Assembly (NCBI RefSeq): GCF_010206195.1
Contig: NZ_VIQT01000003.1
Span: 1-64,000 of the forward strand
DNA from: Anaerotruncus colihominis
GTDB taxonomy: Bacteria; Bacillota; Clostridia; Oscillospirales; Ruminococcaceae
Reading direction: 5' to 3'
DNA: 64,000 bases
Of this stretch, positions 40,937-49,772 are shown in pieces. A program made the position numbers and the translations under genes. How positions within the stretch are numbered: the first letter of the stretch is position 1; each line of letters begins with the position of its first letter. The notes below the pieces were generated by a model. It saw only the letters and a list, made by a program, of their open reading frames with translations, made no database searches and was not told where the DNA came from.

Positions 40937-43900
40937 TTACAGCCCGAACCGTCTGCGTTCGGCGCTGATCCTGCTTTCCAGCTTCCGATAGATCTGATCC
41001 GCCATCCGGCTTAATTCCGCTTCGCTCACCTGCCCGGACTGCCGGACCACCTGCGTTTCCCGTATGGCCCGCACAGGTGTGTTGAGCGAACGCGGCCGTC
41101 CCGCCGCTTGAGAAGACAAGCGCCCTGCGGCGGCCATCCCACGCTCTTTATAAGCGATATCCGGCATCCTCAAGCGCGGCGGCACGCCGGCCGGCACAAT
41201 GCCGCCCTCCTCACGTTCGCGCCGGGCCAGCTCGGCCCGTGCACGGAAAAAGGACTGCGCCTGCCGCGCCCGTTCGCCGGATGTCTGCGCGGGAAGCGGG
41301 CCGCCTGGCTGCGCTTCGGCCGCGCCCTGCCCTCCTGCGGGGAACGTCCCGCGCGGAGCATCCGACCAGCCGACCTTTTTCCAGTCCTGCCGTCCAACCG
41401 GCCTGGAGGAGCCTTCACCGAACCGCCCCAGATAGGCGGGCGGATTGAGCATCACAATTTCCGAGGGATTGAATACCTGGCGCATCGGTCCCTGACGGCC
41501 CGAGAGCGCCATTTCAAGCGACAACGGCGTCTGCTCCGCCCGCTGCTGTTCCAGTGTCAAAAGAGCGATCCGCCCCCGCCGTTCAATCGCTCCGGCCAGA
41601 TCAGGGGTTTGCCCGGCAAGGCGCGCGGACATCCGCGCAGGCCCTCCCCGCGCCTGCATGAGCAGGCTGCGGTTTTGCCGCAGGCTGCGGCTGGCGTGCA
41701 GCTCATCCCAGCCGCGGTCTGCGGACTGCGCACGGCTCCCGTCTATGGCAGCCTGCGTCCGCCCGTCCCGGCGCTCACGCGCATCGGTTCTTATCACACG
41801 GCCGGCCGGCTGGCCGCCAAACGGCGGCCAATGCTCCCCGCCCAGCCGCGGGCCGCCGCCATCCGCCGCTTCCGGCGCATAAAGCACAAGCTCCGCTGCG
41901 GAAAATATGCGGCCATCCTCCCGGCTCGGCCCGGAAAGAAGCTCCATAAGCGTGGCGGGCGTCTGCGGCGCACGTCCGGCAAGCAGCGCGATACGTCGTG
42001 TGCCCGCCGTAGATTCCACAGTCGTTTCCTGTCCGGGCAGCGCGCCTTCCACAAGCTTTGTCAGACGTTCTGAAAGCCGGATGCGTACCGGCGCACGGCG
42101 CGTGTCCGGCAAAACCTTAGCGCCGGGCCGTTTATACGCGCGCCGCGCACTCCGGCTGTGCCCCCCTGCCACCGGAAGCCTTTGCGCCTCCGGCTCTAAA
42201 CCTTCCGGTACATTCGTCAGGCGCTCCAGGCGTTTTGAAAGCAAACGATAAAACAACGCCGGCGGTTGCAGCCCGGACATCGTCCCTTCCGGCAAAAACG
42301 TGGTTGGCTGCACCCGTGCTTTCTCGGCAAGCAGAATGAGCGGTCCGGCGTCTGTGCCATTCGTCCACAGTGAAAACAGCCTGTCCCGGCTTTGCGCAAA
42401 CCCGGCTTTGCGGCTTCCTGTCGCTGTCCGGGCAGTCGCCTGTGAATACCGGCTTGAAAACCAGCGCTTTTCAAGCCGGCCGGACGCGTTTGCGCCGGCG
42501 CTGTCTGTATATGTTCCATATCGATATCGAGCCAGCGGGGCTGCAAGGCCCGCCTCCCACGCAAAGAGCGCAGGGGCGATTTGTCCCGATGCGCTTTCCC
42601 CGAACGCCGGACGCCGCGGCCAGGGCATCCATTGCGCACGCGGCACATGCTGGTTCCCCCTATCCGCTCCGTGGCCAAAGAGGCCGCCGCATATTGGGCG
42701 CACCGGGCCGGGCGTTCTTCCCAGGCCGCTTAAAAGCCGCGTCAGCCCCATACGCAGCGCCTGTGCGGACCCGTTCAGGGAAACCGCATCGCGCGGCTCT
42801 CCTACAGCGGCGGGAGCATCCATCCAGGCCGGGGAAAACGCCTCCTCGCGGTCGATCAGCCACACCGGATCGCGTCCAGGACGCCATCCGTCCGACATAC
42901 CGCTCTGCGGCCGCAAACCACTGCTGCCTGTCTTCTGACTGAACAGGGCGCGGCCCGCAATACCACAGTACGCCAACCGGCCGGTTAAAGACACGCCGCC
43001 TGTCGGGATGCCTTCGAATCCGGGGGGAATACCAGTGTCGTGAAAGCTCTTGCTGAAAGGACTGTCCAGTCCGGGCGTCAAAACAGCCGGAACCCGCATT
43101 CGCCCCCGAACGGCCGCCTGCGGGCCGCCGTCCGACTCAATCTGTTCAAAGGGCGGCGTTCCTGTTATATTACCCGACAGAACCGGCAGCGGCGCTTTCG
43201 CGCCGTATACGGCCCGGGGAAGCCGGCTTCGCACCCTCGAGCTTCCCCCCGCCGCTTTGAGCGGCGGCGCAGACAGGCGGCGGGGATTCGCATTCTGCGC
43301 AAACGCTGCTCCCCACCCGGCTTGCGGTAGAAAAACAGACGGATGGCGAACATGAGCGCCTGCCCTCTGCGCGGATTCCCCCGCCCGCCCCATCCGCAGG
43401 GGGGCGGGCGGCGGGCGATGGCCGTTTGCCGCCTGTATGAAAGCAGCCACATCCCGCCCGGAGGCTTTCGCCCATGCGGTTGATGGTCTCAGAAGCTTCG
43501 GGACGCAAGCCAGAAGCAGCCGTTGCAGCATCGCATACGGCCCCGTGGAAAAAAGCTTCCGGATATGCCTGCCGTCATCCGGCTGCATCGGCACGCCAGC
43601 CTGTGCCGGCAGGGCTCCCACTTGCTCGGGCTGTTCAAAAAGAAGCGTGGGATACCTCTGTCCATTTAAGCCGCCGGCGCGCGCCCATGCCGACCCAAAA
43701 GGCGCACTGCCGCGACCGGGATACAGCATCCCGCCCGGTAAGTTTTTCTGTGCTTCGGCGATACCAAAAAGACGCTCCAAAGATCCGCGGGCATTTTGAG
43801 GCGGCAGCGCCGCTGCGGACGCAGCGGCCAAAGTCCAAGACGGGAGCCTGCTTCCAGACACGCCGCCCATATCAGCCTCTCGATACAGCGCCGGCGCCGC

Positions 43901-44692
43901 GCCGCCAACCGTCATCCCCCCAGCCTGCCATTCCGGCCGCCAGGGCGCTGGAGCATCCATGCGGCCAGGACAGGCCAGGCCAGACCAATCGCCCGCCATA
44001 TGGGGGCGCATTGGGCCAGCCGTTTTACGGTTCGCCTGTTCTTCCCCTGGCGCGGACTGCGCTGCATGGGAGGTTGTCCACACGGTCCGGATAGGCGTAC
44101 ACAGCAGACGATGCTGCGGTTCCTTCTTTTCCAACGACGCTTTTCTCTCATAAAGCAGCGCCCTGTCTGTTTCCATCGCGAAAGCGTGCGTCCATGCTGT
44201 TTTCCACAGCAGCGCGTGCGTGCGTCCGGACAGCCCGGCCGGCTGCCGCAGTGTCCGCGTCAGCGGCGGCGGATAGGCTGCACCGCTTATACGCCGACCG
44301 CTGAGTCCATCCGGAGACAAGGCACAGTCCGCCCGCGCGGCCCGGCGTTCCAAAAACTGCTCCATCCAGTGCAGATAAAACGCCGGCGGCTCATGGTCCG
44401 GACCATAAATCCGAAAGAGCATACGGATATGGACAGGCGGGAAGGGCTGGCTCTGTACTTGCTGTCCCGGCGTTTCCTGCGCGCCCTCCTCCAGATCAAC
44501 CATGGAAAATCTTCGCCATCCGTCGGGGGCGCGCCGTACCGCCCGCTCGGCTATTCTGCATGCAAAATTGCCCGCACCCGCCGTCCGGAGCGTCCATCCA
44601 GCTTCCAGGCGGCCTGTCCGTGCGGTAAGCCGGCCGAAGCTCGGAGTGACCGCTCTGACGGCTGTATGCAATTTTCCGCTCAGGCATTTCAT
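40937..44692 (-). CDS. Very long Arg/Gly/Pro/Ala-rich eCIS protein
   Basis: 1251 residues from ATG 44692, where GGAGG stands 10 nt upstream; the longer frame to 44824 has no site. The first 110 residues look partly folded (FHIRMLFRIYGPDHEPPAFYLHWMEQFLERR). The next ~1000 are rich in Arg, Gly, Pro and Ala with few hydrophobic blocks and no repeat unit. The last 40 (RQSGQVSEAELSRMADQIYRKLESRISAERRRFGL) form a charged helix motif seen at the end of proteins in eCIS loci. It lies between the tube gene and the LysM adaptor, where Afp6 lies in Afp. Its size could fit a tape measure, but the composition is not helical, so the role is open. Confidence 0.7.
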   Translation of the reverse strand: MKCLSGKLHTAVRAVTPSFGRLTARTGRLEAGWTLRTAGAGNFACRIAERAVRRAPDGWRRFSMVDLEEGAQETPGQQVQSQPFPPVHIRMLFRIYGPDHEPPAFYLHWMEQFLERRAARADCALSPDGLSGRRISGAAYPPPLTRTLRQPAGLSGRTHALLWKTAWTHAFAMETDRALLYERKASLEKKEPQHRLLCTPIRTVWTTSHAAQSAPGEEQANRKTAGPMRPHMAGDWSGLACPGRMDAPAPWRPEWQAGGMTVGGAAPALYREADMGGVSGSRLPSWTLAAASAAALPPQNARGSLERLFGIAEAQKNLPGGMLYPGRGSAPFGSAWARAGGLNGQRYPTLLFEQPEQVGALPAQAGVPMQPDDGRHIRKLFSTGPYAMLQRLLLACVPKLLRPSTAWAKASGRDVAAFIQAANGHRPPPAPLRMGRAGESAQRAGAHVRHPSVFLPQAGWGAAFAQNANPRRLSAPPLKAAGGSSRVRSRLPRAVYGAKAPLPVLSGNITGTPPFEQIESDGGPQAAVRGRMRVPAVLTPGLDSPFSKSFHDTGIPPGFEGIPTGGVSLTGRLAYCGIAGRALFSQKTGSSGLRPQSGMSDGWRPGRDPVWLIDREEAFSPAWMDAPAAVGEPRDAVSLNGSAQALRMGLTRLLSGLGRTPGPVRPICGGLFGHGADRGNQHVPRAQWMPWPRRPAFGESASGQIAPALFAWEAGLAAPLARYRYGTYTDSAGANASGRLEKRWFSSRYSQATARTATGSRKAGFAQSRDRLFSLWTNGTDAGPLILLAEKARVQPTTFLPEGTMSGLQPPALFYRLLSKRLERLTNVPEGLEPEAQRLPVAGGHSRSARRAYKRPGAKVLPDTRRAPVRIRLSERLTKLVEGALPGQETTVESTAGTRRIALLAGRAPQTPATLMELLSGPSREDGRIFSAAELVLYAPEAADGGGPRLGGEHWPPFGGQPAGRVIRTDARERRDGRTQAAIDGSRAQSADRGWDELHASRSLRQNRSLLMQARGGPARMSARLAGQTPDLAGAIERRGRIALLTLEQQRAEQTPLSLEMALSGRQGPMRQVFNPSEIVMLNPPAYLGRFGEGSSRPVGRQDWKKVGWSDAPRGTFPAGGQGAAEAQPGGPLPAQTSGERARQAQSFFRARAELARREREEGGIVPAGVPPRLRMPDIAYKERGMAAAGRLSSQAAGRPRSLNTPVRAIRETQVVRQSGQVSEAELSRMADQIYRKLESRISAERRRFGL

Positions 44693-44832
44693 CGGTCTGT
44701 ATCCTCCATGATGAAATAAGAGTACCCCGCCCATATTCCAATGTCTTTGGTCAACGGGCAGGGGAGGGGGACGCCTGTTAATAACCGCTGCGGCAAGCCC
44801 CCGGAGAGCAATGGAAGCCCTCAAAAAGGCTC

Positions 44833-45261
44833 TTAAAATAGCTGCAGCAGCCCGGTATGCATCAGCTCGATCCGGGAAACGGCAACCTGCCCCTCCAAAG
44901 CGTTGAGAATCGGGCCTTCATATTTGACCGGATACGCGCCGGTGATCGTCCAGCCGTGCATGGGAACGCCCTTTTCATTGCAAAGCTGGATCAGCCCCAA
45001 AACCGGAACCGTTGTGCCGAGTACGGCTGCGCGCATCCACAGCTCCATCTGGAAACTCGACATAATCCCACCCTCCAGGACGAGCCGCTGTGGGACAGTG
45101 TTGCGCCGGAAGAATAGCGGGCCGTCGTTGCGGCCGCCCTCCGCATAGGTTTCCATCTCAAATTCAAAACCGATACCCTGTACCGATGAAAAATTTCCGT
45201 CGAGATCCGCACCGATCGCCACATGGAAATAACAGTTTAGATTTTCATCAAACACACCCAT
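44833..45261 (-). CDS. T4 gp19-like tube protein, third copy
   Basis: 142 residues of the tail-tube (gp19-like) superfamily. NCYFHVAIGADLDGNFSSVQGIGFEFEME, GGRNDGPLFFRRNTVPQRLVLEGG and SRIELMHTGLLQLF match its beta-barrel strands. It is diverged from the two tube proteins upstream (45287-45832, 46521-47009), so it may be a special tube ring near the baseplate (Afp5-like) rather than a repeated tube subunit. AAGGGGAAGGTCGGT lies before ATG 45261. The 1251-residue gene follows. Confidence 0.85.
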   Translation of the reverse strand: MGVFDENLNCYFHVAIGADLDGNFSSVQGIGFEFEMETYAEGGRNDGPLFFRRNTVPQRLVLEGGIMSSFQMELWMRAAVLGTTVPVLGLIQLCNEKGVPMHGWTITGAYPVKYEGPILNALEGQVAVSRIELMHTGLLQLF

Positions 45262-45286
45262 ACCGACCTTCCCCTTTCACATCGCT

Positions 45287-45832
45287 TCATCCGCCGGCCG
45301 GCGCGGCCAGATAGGAGAGAATGGAACCGATGCTCTTATCGGAGGTCCCGGTGGAATCGGGCGGGTCCAACCTGGTGAACCCTTCATGCGCAAGTTCCAA
45401 CACTTCCAGAGCCACCTCGCTGGAAGCGGCGTTAAGGCCGGACACACGATAGGAAACCGGCCAGGCATTGACCAGCTCCCAACGCGGCCCGTCGTTGCCG
45501 GCGTCGTCCAGCAGGGTAATGGTCACCAGCCTGCGCTGGATTCCGGTCGGCCCGCTGGTGCCGTCCGCCGCCGCGGAATGCAGCCAGGCAAGCGTATCCA
45601 GCTCCCCGATGATTCCACGCGAAAGCCGCACGTTGCCATACCGTGTCAGCCCTGGAAGCTTCTGTACGGTTGGGCGGCTGGCATTTCCTGTGCGGTATTC
45701 CACCACGTCGACCGTGGCCTCCAGGCCGGACACCTCGGAAAAGGCGCCCGCTGTGATCGATTCGATCTCGACCTTGTATCGAAAGACGCGATATGGATGG
45801 GTTAAAATCTCGGTCGTTGCGCCAGATACCAT
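45287..45832 (-). CDS. T4 gp19-like tube protein, second copy
   Basis: 181 residues of the tail-tube superfamily: HPYRVFRYKVEIESITAGAFSEVSGLEATVDVVEYRTGN and KLPGLTRYGNVRLSRGI are almost parallel to the 46521-47009 protein, with a longer C-terminal tail (about 150-181). Afp and PVC carry more than one tube gene, one for the shaft and others for the ends. The close match to the other copy suggests an old duplication. Start has AACGATGGTATC upstream; a site is not strong, so start position is uncertain. Confidence 0.88.
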   Translation of the reverse strand: MVSGATTEILTHPYRVFRYKVEIESITAGAFSEVSGLEATVDVVEYRTGNASRPTVQKLPGLTRYGNVRLSRGIIGELDTLAWLHSAAADGTSGPTGIQRRLVTITLLDDAGNDGPRWELVNAWPVSYRVSGLNAASSEVALEVLELAHEGFTRLDPPDSTGTSDKSIGSILSYLAAPAGG

Positions 45833-45902
45833 CGTTCATTCCGCCGCGTCCCGCGGCAGCGCCTCCTCCCGTTGATTTTATAAGCCGTCTGAAAGCGGCC
45901 GT

Positions 45903-46130
45903 TCAGGCTTCAAATACATTTTTAGGAGTCCCGTTGAGCCGCTTGTTGATCTTGGAAAGCTCCGCGCACCACCGCCTGCGTTCCCGGTGGTCGAGGCTCA
46001 TGACCTCATCGTGCCCCCAGTGCAGGTAATAGGCCAAAAACGCCATCTCCTCGTAGAGCCTGTCAGAGGGATACAGGACAAGCCCTACTCGATCAAAAAA
46101 TCCAGCGGCAGCTCTATCTCCTCGCCGCAT
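45903..46130 (-). CDS. DUF6760-type small eCIS protein
   Basis: 75 residues at most. DRLYEEMAFLAYYLHWGHDEVMSLDHRERRRWCAELSKINKRL matches the small DUF6760 family found between tube genes of eCIS loci; T4 and lambda tail loci place assembly-chaperone extensions at the same position. The frame overlaps the upstream 46085-46444 gene by 46 bases, and the exact start is not clear (ATG 46130 has no good site). A frameshift-like extension of the upstream gene, as for lambda gpG/gpT, is possible but not shown. Function unknown. Confidence 0.7.
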   Translation of the reverse strand: MRRGDRAAAGFFDRVGLVLYPSDRLYEEMAFLAYYLHWGHDEVMSLDHRERRRWCAELSKINKRLNGTPKNVFEA

Positions 46131-46444
46131 TTGGGACAGACCGCCTTGTAAACCGGCGTATCAGCCAGGTTGATCCTTTGATAGAGGTCCTGAAGATAGG
46201 CGATGTCCACCGTAAACAGGTTTTCGATCACCTTGGTGCTGATGGCGGGCAGTGTGCCCAGCTTTGTGATCACCCGCGAAAGCAGGATGATCGAAAGATA
46301 TCCCCCGTTTTGCTGAACCCGCGGGTCGCGCAGCGGCAGGATTTCATCTGCCGCCGTGGCCAGACGCATAGTCCCGCTGCGATGGACCTCGCCGTTTTCA
46401 TCCACATAGCCGCGCGGCAGCATAAATTCAAACGTCGTCTGCAT
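46085..46444 (-). CDS. Tail-assembly-chaperone-like protein with zinc ribbon
   Basis: 119 residues from ATG 46444 (GGAGGTTACT upstream; the longer frame to 46465 has no site). The start MQTTFEFMLPRGYVDENGEVH and the middle QNGGYLSIILLSRVITKLG resemble T4-like tail-assembly or eCIS small-protein families, and the end has CPKCGEEIELPLDFLIE, a half zinc-ribbon with two cysteines. It lies between the tube genes, the usual place of tail-assembly chaperones. The reading frame of the next gene overlaps its end. Function inferred from position. Confidence 0.7.
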   Translation of the reverse strand: MQTTFEFMLPRGYVDENGEVHRSGTMRLATAADEILPLRDPRVQQNGGYLSIILLSRVITKLGTLPAISTKVIENLFTVDIAYLQDLYQRINLADTPVYKAVCPKCGEEIELPLDFLIE

Positions 46445-46520
46445 AGTAACCTCCGGTATCATCATAAGCGCCCGCGCGCCGCCCTTTTAAGGCGGGCGCG
46501 GGCCGTCAGGATCTGATTGG

Positions 46521-47009
46521 TCAGACCGCGGAGGGCGTTCCGGCGTCACCGGAGCTTACCCTGGTGAGTCCCTCGTGGCAAATTTCGATCGACTCGATGG
46601 CCACCTCGCTGCCGAGAGCGTTTAAGTCGGGGATCGAGTAGCGGACCGGCCAGGCGTTGATGATGGTCCACTGCGGGCCGTCCGCGCCTGTATCGTCGAT
46701 CAGCGTGACTGTGATATTCTTGCGCTCGACGCCGGTCGGCGGCGCCTGGTCGCTGGAGGCGACAGTATAAAGCCAGTCGAGCATCTCCATGTCGCCGACA
46801 ACGCCCCATTTAAAGGTGATGTTGCCGTATTTGGTCAGTCCGGGCAGCTTGCGCGGGGTGTTGCGCAAATCGTCGCCCTCCCGGTATTCCACCACGTCTA
46901 CATTGAGGTCAAAGCCGGAAACCTCGCTGAAGCCGCCGCGGGCGATACCGTCAATCTCGACGGTGTATCGGAACGTTCTGTATGGGTACCTGATGGTTGA
47001 GTCAGCCAT
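46521..47009 (-). CDS. T4 gp19-like major tube protein (Afp1-like)
   Basis: 162 residues, full length. YPYRTFRYTVEIDGIARGGFSEVSGFDLNVDVVEYREG, KLPGLTKYGNITFKWGV and AIESIEICHEGLTRV are the strands of the tail-tube beta-barrel. The gene follows the sheath gene directly and encodes the likely inner tube that is pushed out on firing. ATG 47009 has GATAGGCAACT upstream with AAAGGATAG as a site. The 45287-45832 protein is a close paralogue. Confidence 0.93.
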   Translation of the reverse strand: MADSTIRYPYRTFRYTVEIDGIARGGFSEVSGFDLNVDVVEYREGDDLRNTPRKLPGLTKYGNITFKWGVVGDMEMLDWLYTVASSDQAPPTGVERKNITVTLIDDTGADGPQWTIINAWPVRYSIPDLNALGSEVAIESIEICHEGLTRVSSGDAGTPSAV

Positions 47010-47051
47010 AGTTGCCTATCCTTTCTATCAGATTCACATCCACTGCCGTGA

Positions 47052-48851
47052 TCAGCCAGCGGATTCGACCGTATGCTGCGTGATGCGGAAGATCACAAAT
47101 TCGGCGGGCCTGACCGGCGCAATGCCGATGTTGCAGATCAGCCGGCCGTTATCAATATCGTCCTGAGTCATGGTACTGCGGCCGATATTGACAAAGAACG
47201 CCTCGCCCGGCGAGGCGCCGGCCAGCGCACCTGAGCGCCACATGGAGGAGAGGAACAGCTCGATTGTGCGCTGCACGCGGCTCCAGAGGGCTTCGCTGTT
47301 CGGTTCAAAGACCACCCAGTTGGTGTTCGCCTTGAGCGATTCCTCCACAAAGATAAAGAGGCGGCGGACGTTGATGTATTTCCACAGCGGGTTGGACGAG
47401 GCGGTACGCGCGCCCCAGACGCGGATACCGCGCCCGGTAAAGCTGCGGATCAGGTTGACGCCCTGCGGATTCAGGATATCCTGCTCGCCCTCATTATATG
47501 GGCAGGAAAGCCCTGTGCAGCCCCGGACAACCTCGTTCGCGGGGGCCTTCTGGACGCCGCGTTCCGTATCGGTGCGGGCGTAGATGCCGACCATCGCGCC
47601 GGAGGGCGGCATATAGGAGCTTTTGCGCGCCAGCGGGTCAAATACCTCGAGCCACGGATGATAGAGCGCCGCATAGCTGGTATCGAACATGTTGCGATGG
47701 TCGAGCACATCGCCGACCTTCTTCTTATCCAGCGGGATGTCGAGAACCGCAAAGCGGCTCTTTGTGTTCTCACAGTGCGCAACCAGCGCAAGCTGAACGT
47801 CGGAATCGGTGACGCCCGGAACCGCCATGATGCTGACCTGTGCGTTCTCCAAAAACGCCTGGATGCCGGTGCGCTTGCCAGGCCCGTTGTCCGAACCCAT
47901 ATAGTCAGACGCCTTGGTTCCTTCAATATTGCCGTCGCTGCCGCCAAAGAAACCAAGCGAGAGGCTTTCGCCCACGCCGCCGACCGCCTTATACGGCGGC
48001 ATCACGCCCGCAGTTTTTGCCGCCGGGACCAAGGCCGGAGCTTTATCGTCTTTCTTGTCGTCCTTTTTCTCCGCGGAGGCCGGGGCAGCGGCGGGCTGTG
48101 CCGGAACCTTGCCCACCTCGACGGTGACAAGTTCGGATTTCTGCATACGGGCTGCGATGTAGCTTGACGCAGACTCATTGAGTGAAACGTTCAGATATGT
48201 TTCCTCGGCGTCCTCAAAGCGGACCGAGACATTGAATTCACAAGTCTTGATGACCTTTTTCGGCAACAGGTTGGTATCGACAATATCGCAGCCGATCGGC
48301 TCCTCAAAGGAGAGCACACCGTCGATGGCCGACTTGACCCTGTTGTGGGAGAGCGTTCTGCCGTCGTAAAATTCAACGACATCGCCGGCCGTAAAGCCAT
48401 CGCAGCTCTTGACGCGCACGCTGCGGTCGTCGATCGCCTCAAGCGCCTGCGTCTTGGCCTTGCTGGCTGGGGTGACGATCACGCGCAGGCGGTCGCCCCA
48501 TTCGCCGGGATTAGCGGCTGTGAACTTTAAAACCGCAGAGCCGCTGGTGGCGCTGCACTTCGCCCCCTGCGGCACAACGCGCATGATAAACGCACGGGAA
48601 CCGCCATTGAGGAAAAACTGCTCCACCGCATAGGGCAGAAAGCGGTAATCGCCGTACTTCGCCTCGGACAAGTAGGAGCCATACATCCGCTGGTAATCGG
48701 CGAAATTGGTCACAAGCTGCGGACGCCCGATCACGGGTCCGCGCTCCGCCATTCCAATAAAGCCGGCTGTGCTGGTGCTGACCCCTTCCATTGGGACCGC
48801 ACCGGATTCAACTTCCTCGACATAGACGCCCGGTGATAAGTATTCTGCCAT
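47052..48851 (-). CDS. Contractile tail sheath protein
   Basis: 599 residues from ATG 48851 (MAEYLSPGVYVEEVESGAVP). The N-terminal strands are those of sheath proteins (SPGVYVEEVESG, STAGFIGMAERGP), and the C-terminal domain (LWKYINVRRLFIFVEESLKANTNWVVFEPN, NIGIAPVRPAEFVIFRITQH) is highly conserved. A Lys/Ala/Asp-rich insert (about 255-275) lies between. It is the only sheath gene of the locus, while Afp has three. An in-frame region upstream (49043-48852) reads as coding but lies before the first good start. A hairpin separates AGGAGG from the start codon. Confidence 0.96.
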   Translation of the reverse strand: MAEYLSPGVYVEEVESGAVPMEGVSTSTAGFIGMAERGPVIGRPQLVTNFADYQRMYGSYLSEAKYGDYRFLPYAVEQFFLNGGSRAFIMRVVPQGAKCSATSGSAVLKFTAANPGEWGDRLRVIVTPASKAKTQALEAIDDRSVRVKSCDGFTAGDVVEFYDGRTLSHNRVKSAIDGVLSFEEPIGCDIVDTNLLPKKVIKTCEFNVSVRFEDAEETYLNVSLNESASSYIAARMQKSELVTVEVGKVPAQPAAAPASAEKKDDKKDDKAPALVPAAKTAGVMPPYKAVGGVGESLSLGFFGGSDGNIEGTKASDYMGSDNGPGKRTGIQAFLENAQVSIMAVPGVTDSDVQLALVAHCENTKSRFAVLDIPLDKKKVGDVLDHRNMFDTSYAALYHPWLEVFDPLARKSSYMPPSGAMVGIYARTDTERGVQKAPANEVVRGCTGLSCPYNEGEQDILNPQGVNLIRSFTGRGIRVWGARTASSNPLWKYINVRRLFIFVEESLKANTNWVVFEPNSEALWSRVQRTIELFLSSMWRSGALAGASPGEAFFVNIGRSTMTQDDIDNGRLICNIGIAPVRPAEFVIFRITQHTVESAG

Positions 48852-48890
48852 AACAACGTTCCGATTTCCCTGCGAAATCGGATGCCTCCT
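48849..48890 (-). promoter_or_regulatory. Split ribosome-binding site with hairpin before the sheath gene
   Basis: AGGAGG (48890-48885 on the minus strand) is 33 nt from ATG 48851, too far for normal use. CCGATTTC (48881-48874) and GAAATCGG (48868-48861) form a perfect 8-bp stem between them. Folding removes 21 nt and leaves an effective distance of about 12 nt. Other weak sites near the start cannot be excluded. Confidence 0.6.
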
Positions 48891-48961
48891 CTCGTTTTGA
48901 TCGCTTCGGTTGGATGAGTGAATTTTAAAATTATCGTAAATTGGCGCTTTGGCCAGCTTTA

Positions 48962-49366
48962 CTAACCAGTGATTTGAAAATGCGGCGGATTTTTGCCGGC
49001 GCAGGCAAACAGCTCCCGCCAATGGCCGGATACCGACGCGCAATGCGCGCCCGCGCCGCGTAAAAACAATTCCCGCGCATAAAACGCGTCTGTCAGGTCC
49101 ACACGGGTGCGGACGATCACGCCGCCGTCCTCCAAATAGAAATGCGCCCAGGGATCGGCGGCGTTCAGCTGATTGCAGGCGCGCAGCGCCCGCGTCTCGT
49201 CCTCCATCCGGAAAGGGTATTTGGAGTAGATCAAAACGGCTTCTGCTTGTTCCACACAGACGGCATGCCAGCGCACCCGTCCATCTGTAAAGATCAGGTG
49301 GGCTTCCTCCCCCCTGACAAGGAAATCATAGCCCGCCTGCTCCAGCAGGGATGCCAGCGTATCCAT
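48962..49366 (-). CDS. YbjN/T3SS-chaperone-like eCIS-associated protein
   Basis: 134 residues from ATG 49366, which has AAAAGGAGG upstream. The pattern LLEQAGYDFLVRGEEAHLIFTDGRVRWHAVCVEQ, then AVLIYSKYPFRME and IVRTRVDLTDAFYARELF, resembles the YbjN/sensory transduction or type III secretion chaperone-like fold, an alpha/beta domain that can bind a partner peptide. It is located just ahead of the sheath gene, next to small accessory proteins. A chaperone role for an injected protein is plausible but not shown. Confidence 0.6.
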   Translation of the reverse strand: MDTLASLLEQAGYDFLVRGEEAHLIFTDGRVRWHAVCVEQAEAVLIYSKYPFRMEDETRALRACNQLNAADPWAHFYLEDGGVIVRTRVDLTDAFYARELFLRGAGAHCASVSGHWRELFACAGKNPPHFQITG

Positions 49367-49772
49367 CGCAGCCTCCTTTTGCCGCCCATGGCGCCGGCGA
49401 CGGTGTAAGCGCCGTCAGCTCCATCCCGTCGAACCGGGCGGCGGACGCCCAGGGCGCTTCGCCAGGGGAAATCCTGTTTTCCGGGACTGCCTGCGCCGCC
49501 CCTTTCAGTCCCGACGGCGTCCGCGCGCATATGGGATCGGGCGGACGGTCCGGCGCGGCGTTGATGAGCCGCAGCATCCGGCTGTTGCCAAGTGTGGCGC
49601 ACAACCGCCGCAGCGTCTCCCGGCCTGTTCCACGCGCGCCTGCGGCGGCCCGCAGGACCTCCGCCGCCTGGAAAGACCGGCTTTGGATGGGTTCAGACGT
49701 CTGAATTGGCGGCGTCCTCTCCTGCCGCGTCCTCTGGCTTTGGTTGTTCGCCGGCGACGCTCTCTGGTTCAT
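49326..49772 (-). CDS. Small eCIS-associated protein with LxxLxxxxGN motif
   Basis: 148 residues from ATG 49772 (AGGAGGATGGGG upstream). It overlaps the upstream gene (49693-50766) and its stop overlaps the YbjN-like gene start, so all three are coupled. The region LRRLCATLGNSRMLRLINAAP (about 67-87) resembles the LQxxxGNxxxxxLL pattern that precedes DUF4157 or effector domains in eCIS cargo proteins. The rest is Pro/Arg/Ala-rich with no known domain. It may be a cargo or a linker to cargo, by resemblance only. A shadow frame could explain it less well because it has its own site. Confidence 0.6.
   Translation of the reverse strand: MNQRASPANNQSQRTRQERTPPIQTSEPIQSRSFQAAEVLRAAAGARGTGRETLRRLCATLGNSRMLRLINAAPDRPPDPICARTPSGLKGAAQAVPENRISPGEAPWASAARFDGMELTALTPSPAPWAAKGGCDGYAGIPAGAGGL

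Noticed and set aside
41108..44719. Many plus-strand ORFs of 200-320 codons opposite the long eCIS gene
   Set aside because: GC-rich sequence gives long open frames on both strands. These lack ribosome sites and have no recognisable proteins, while the minus-strand frame has a good start and continuous coding across 3.7 kb.
48852..49043. In-frame extension of the sheath protein to 49043
   Set aside because: It overlaps the YbjN-like gene, has no site and does not look like a sheath N-terminus, which starts at MAEYLSPGVYVEEV.
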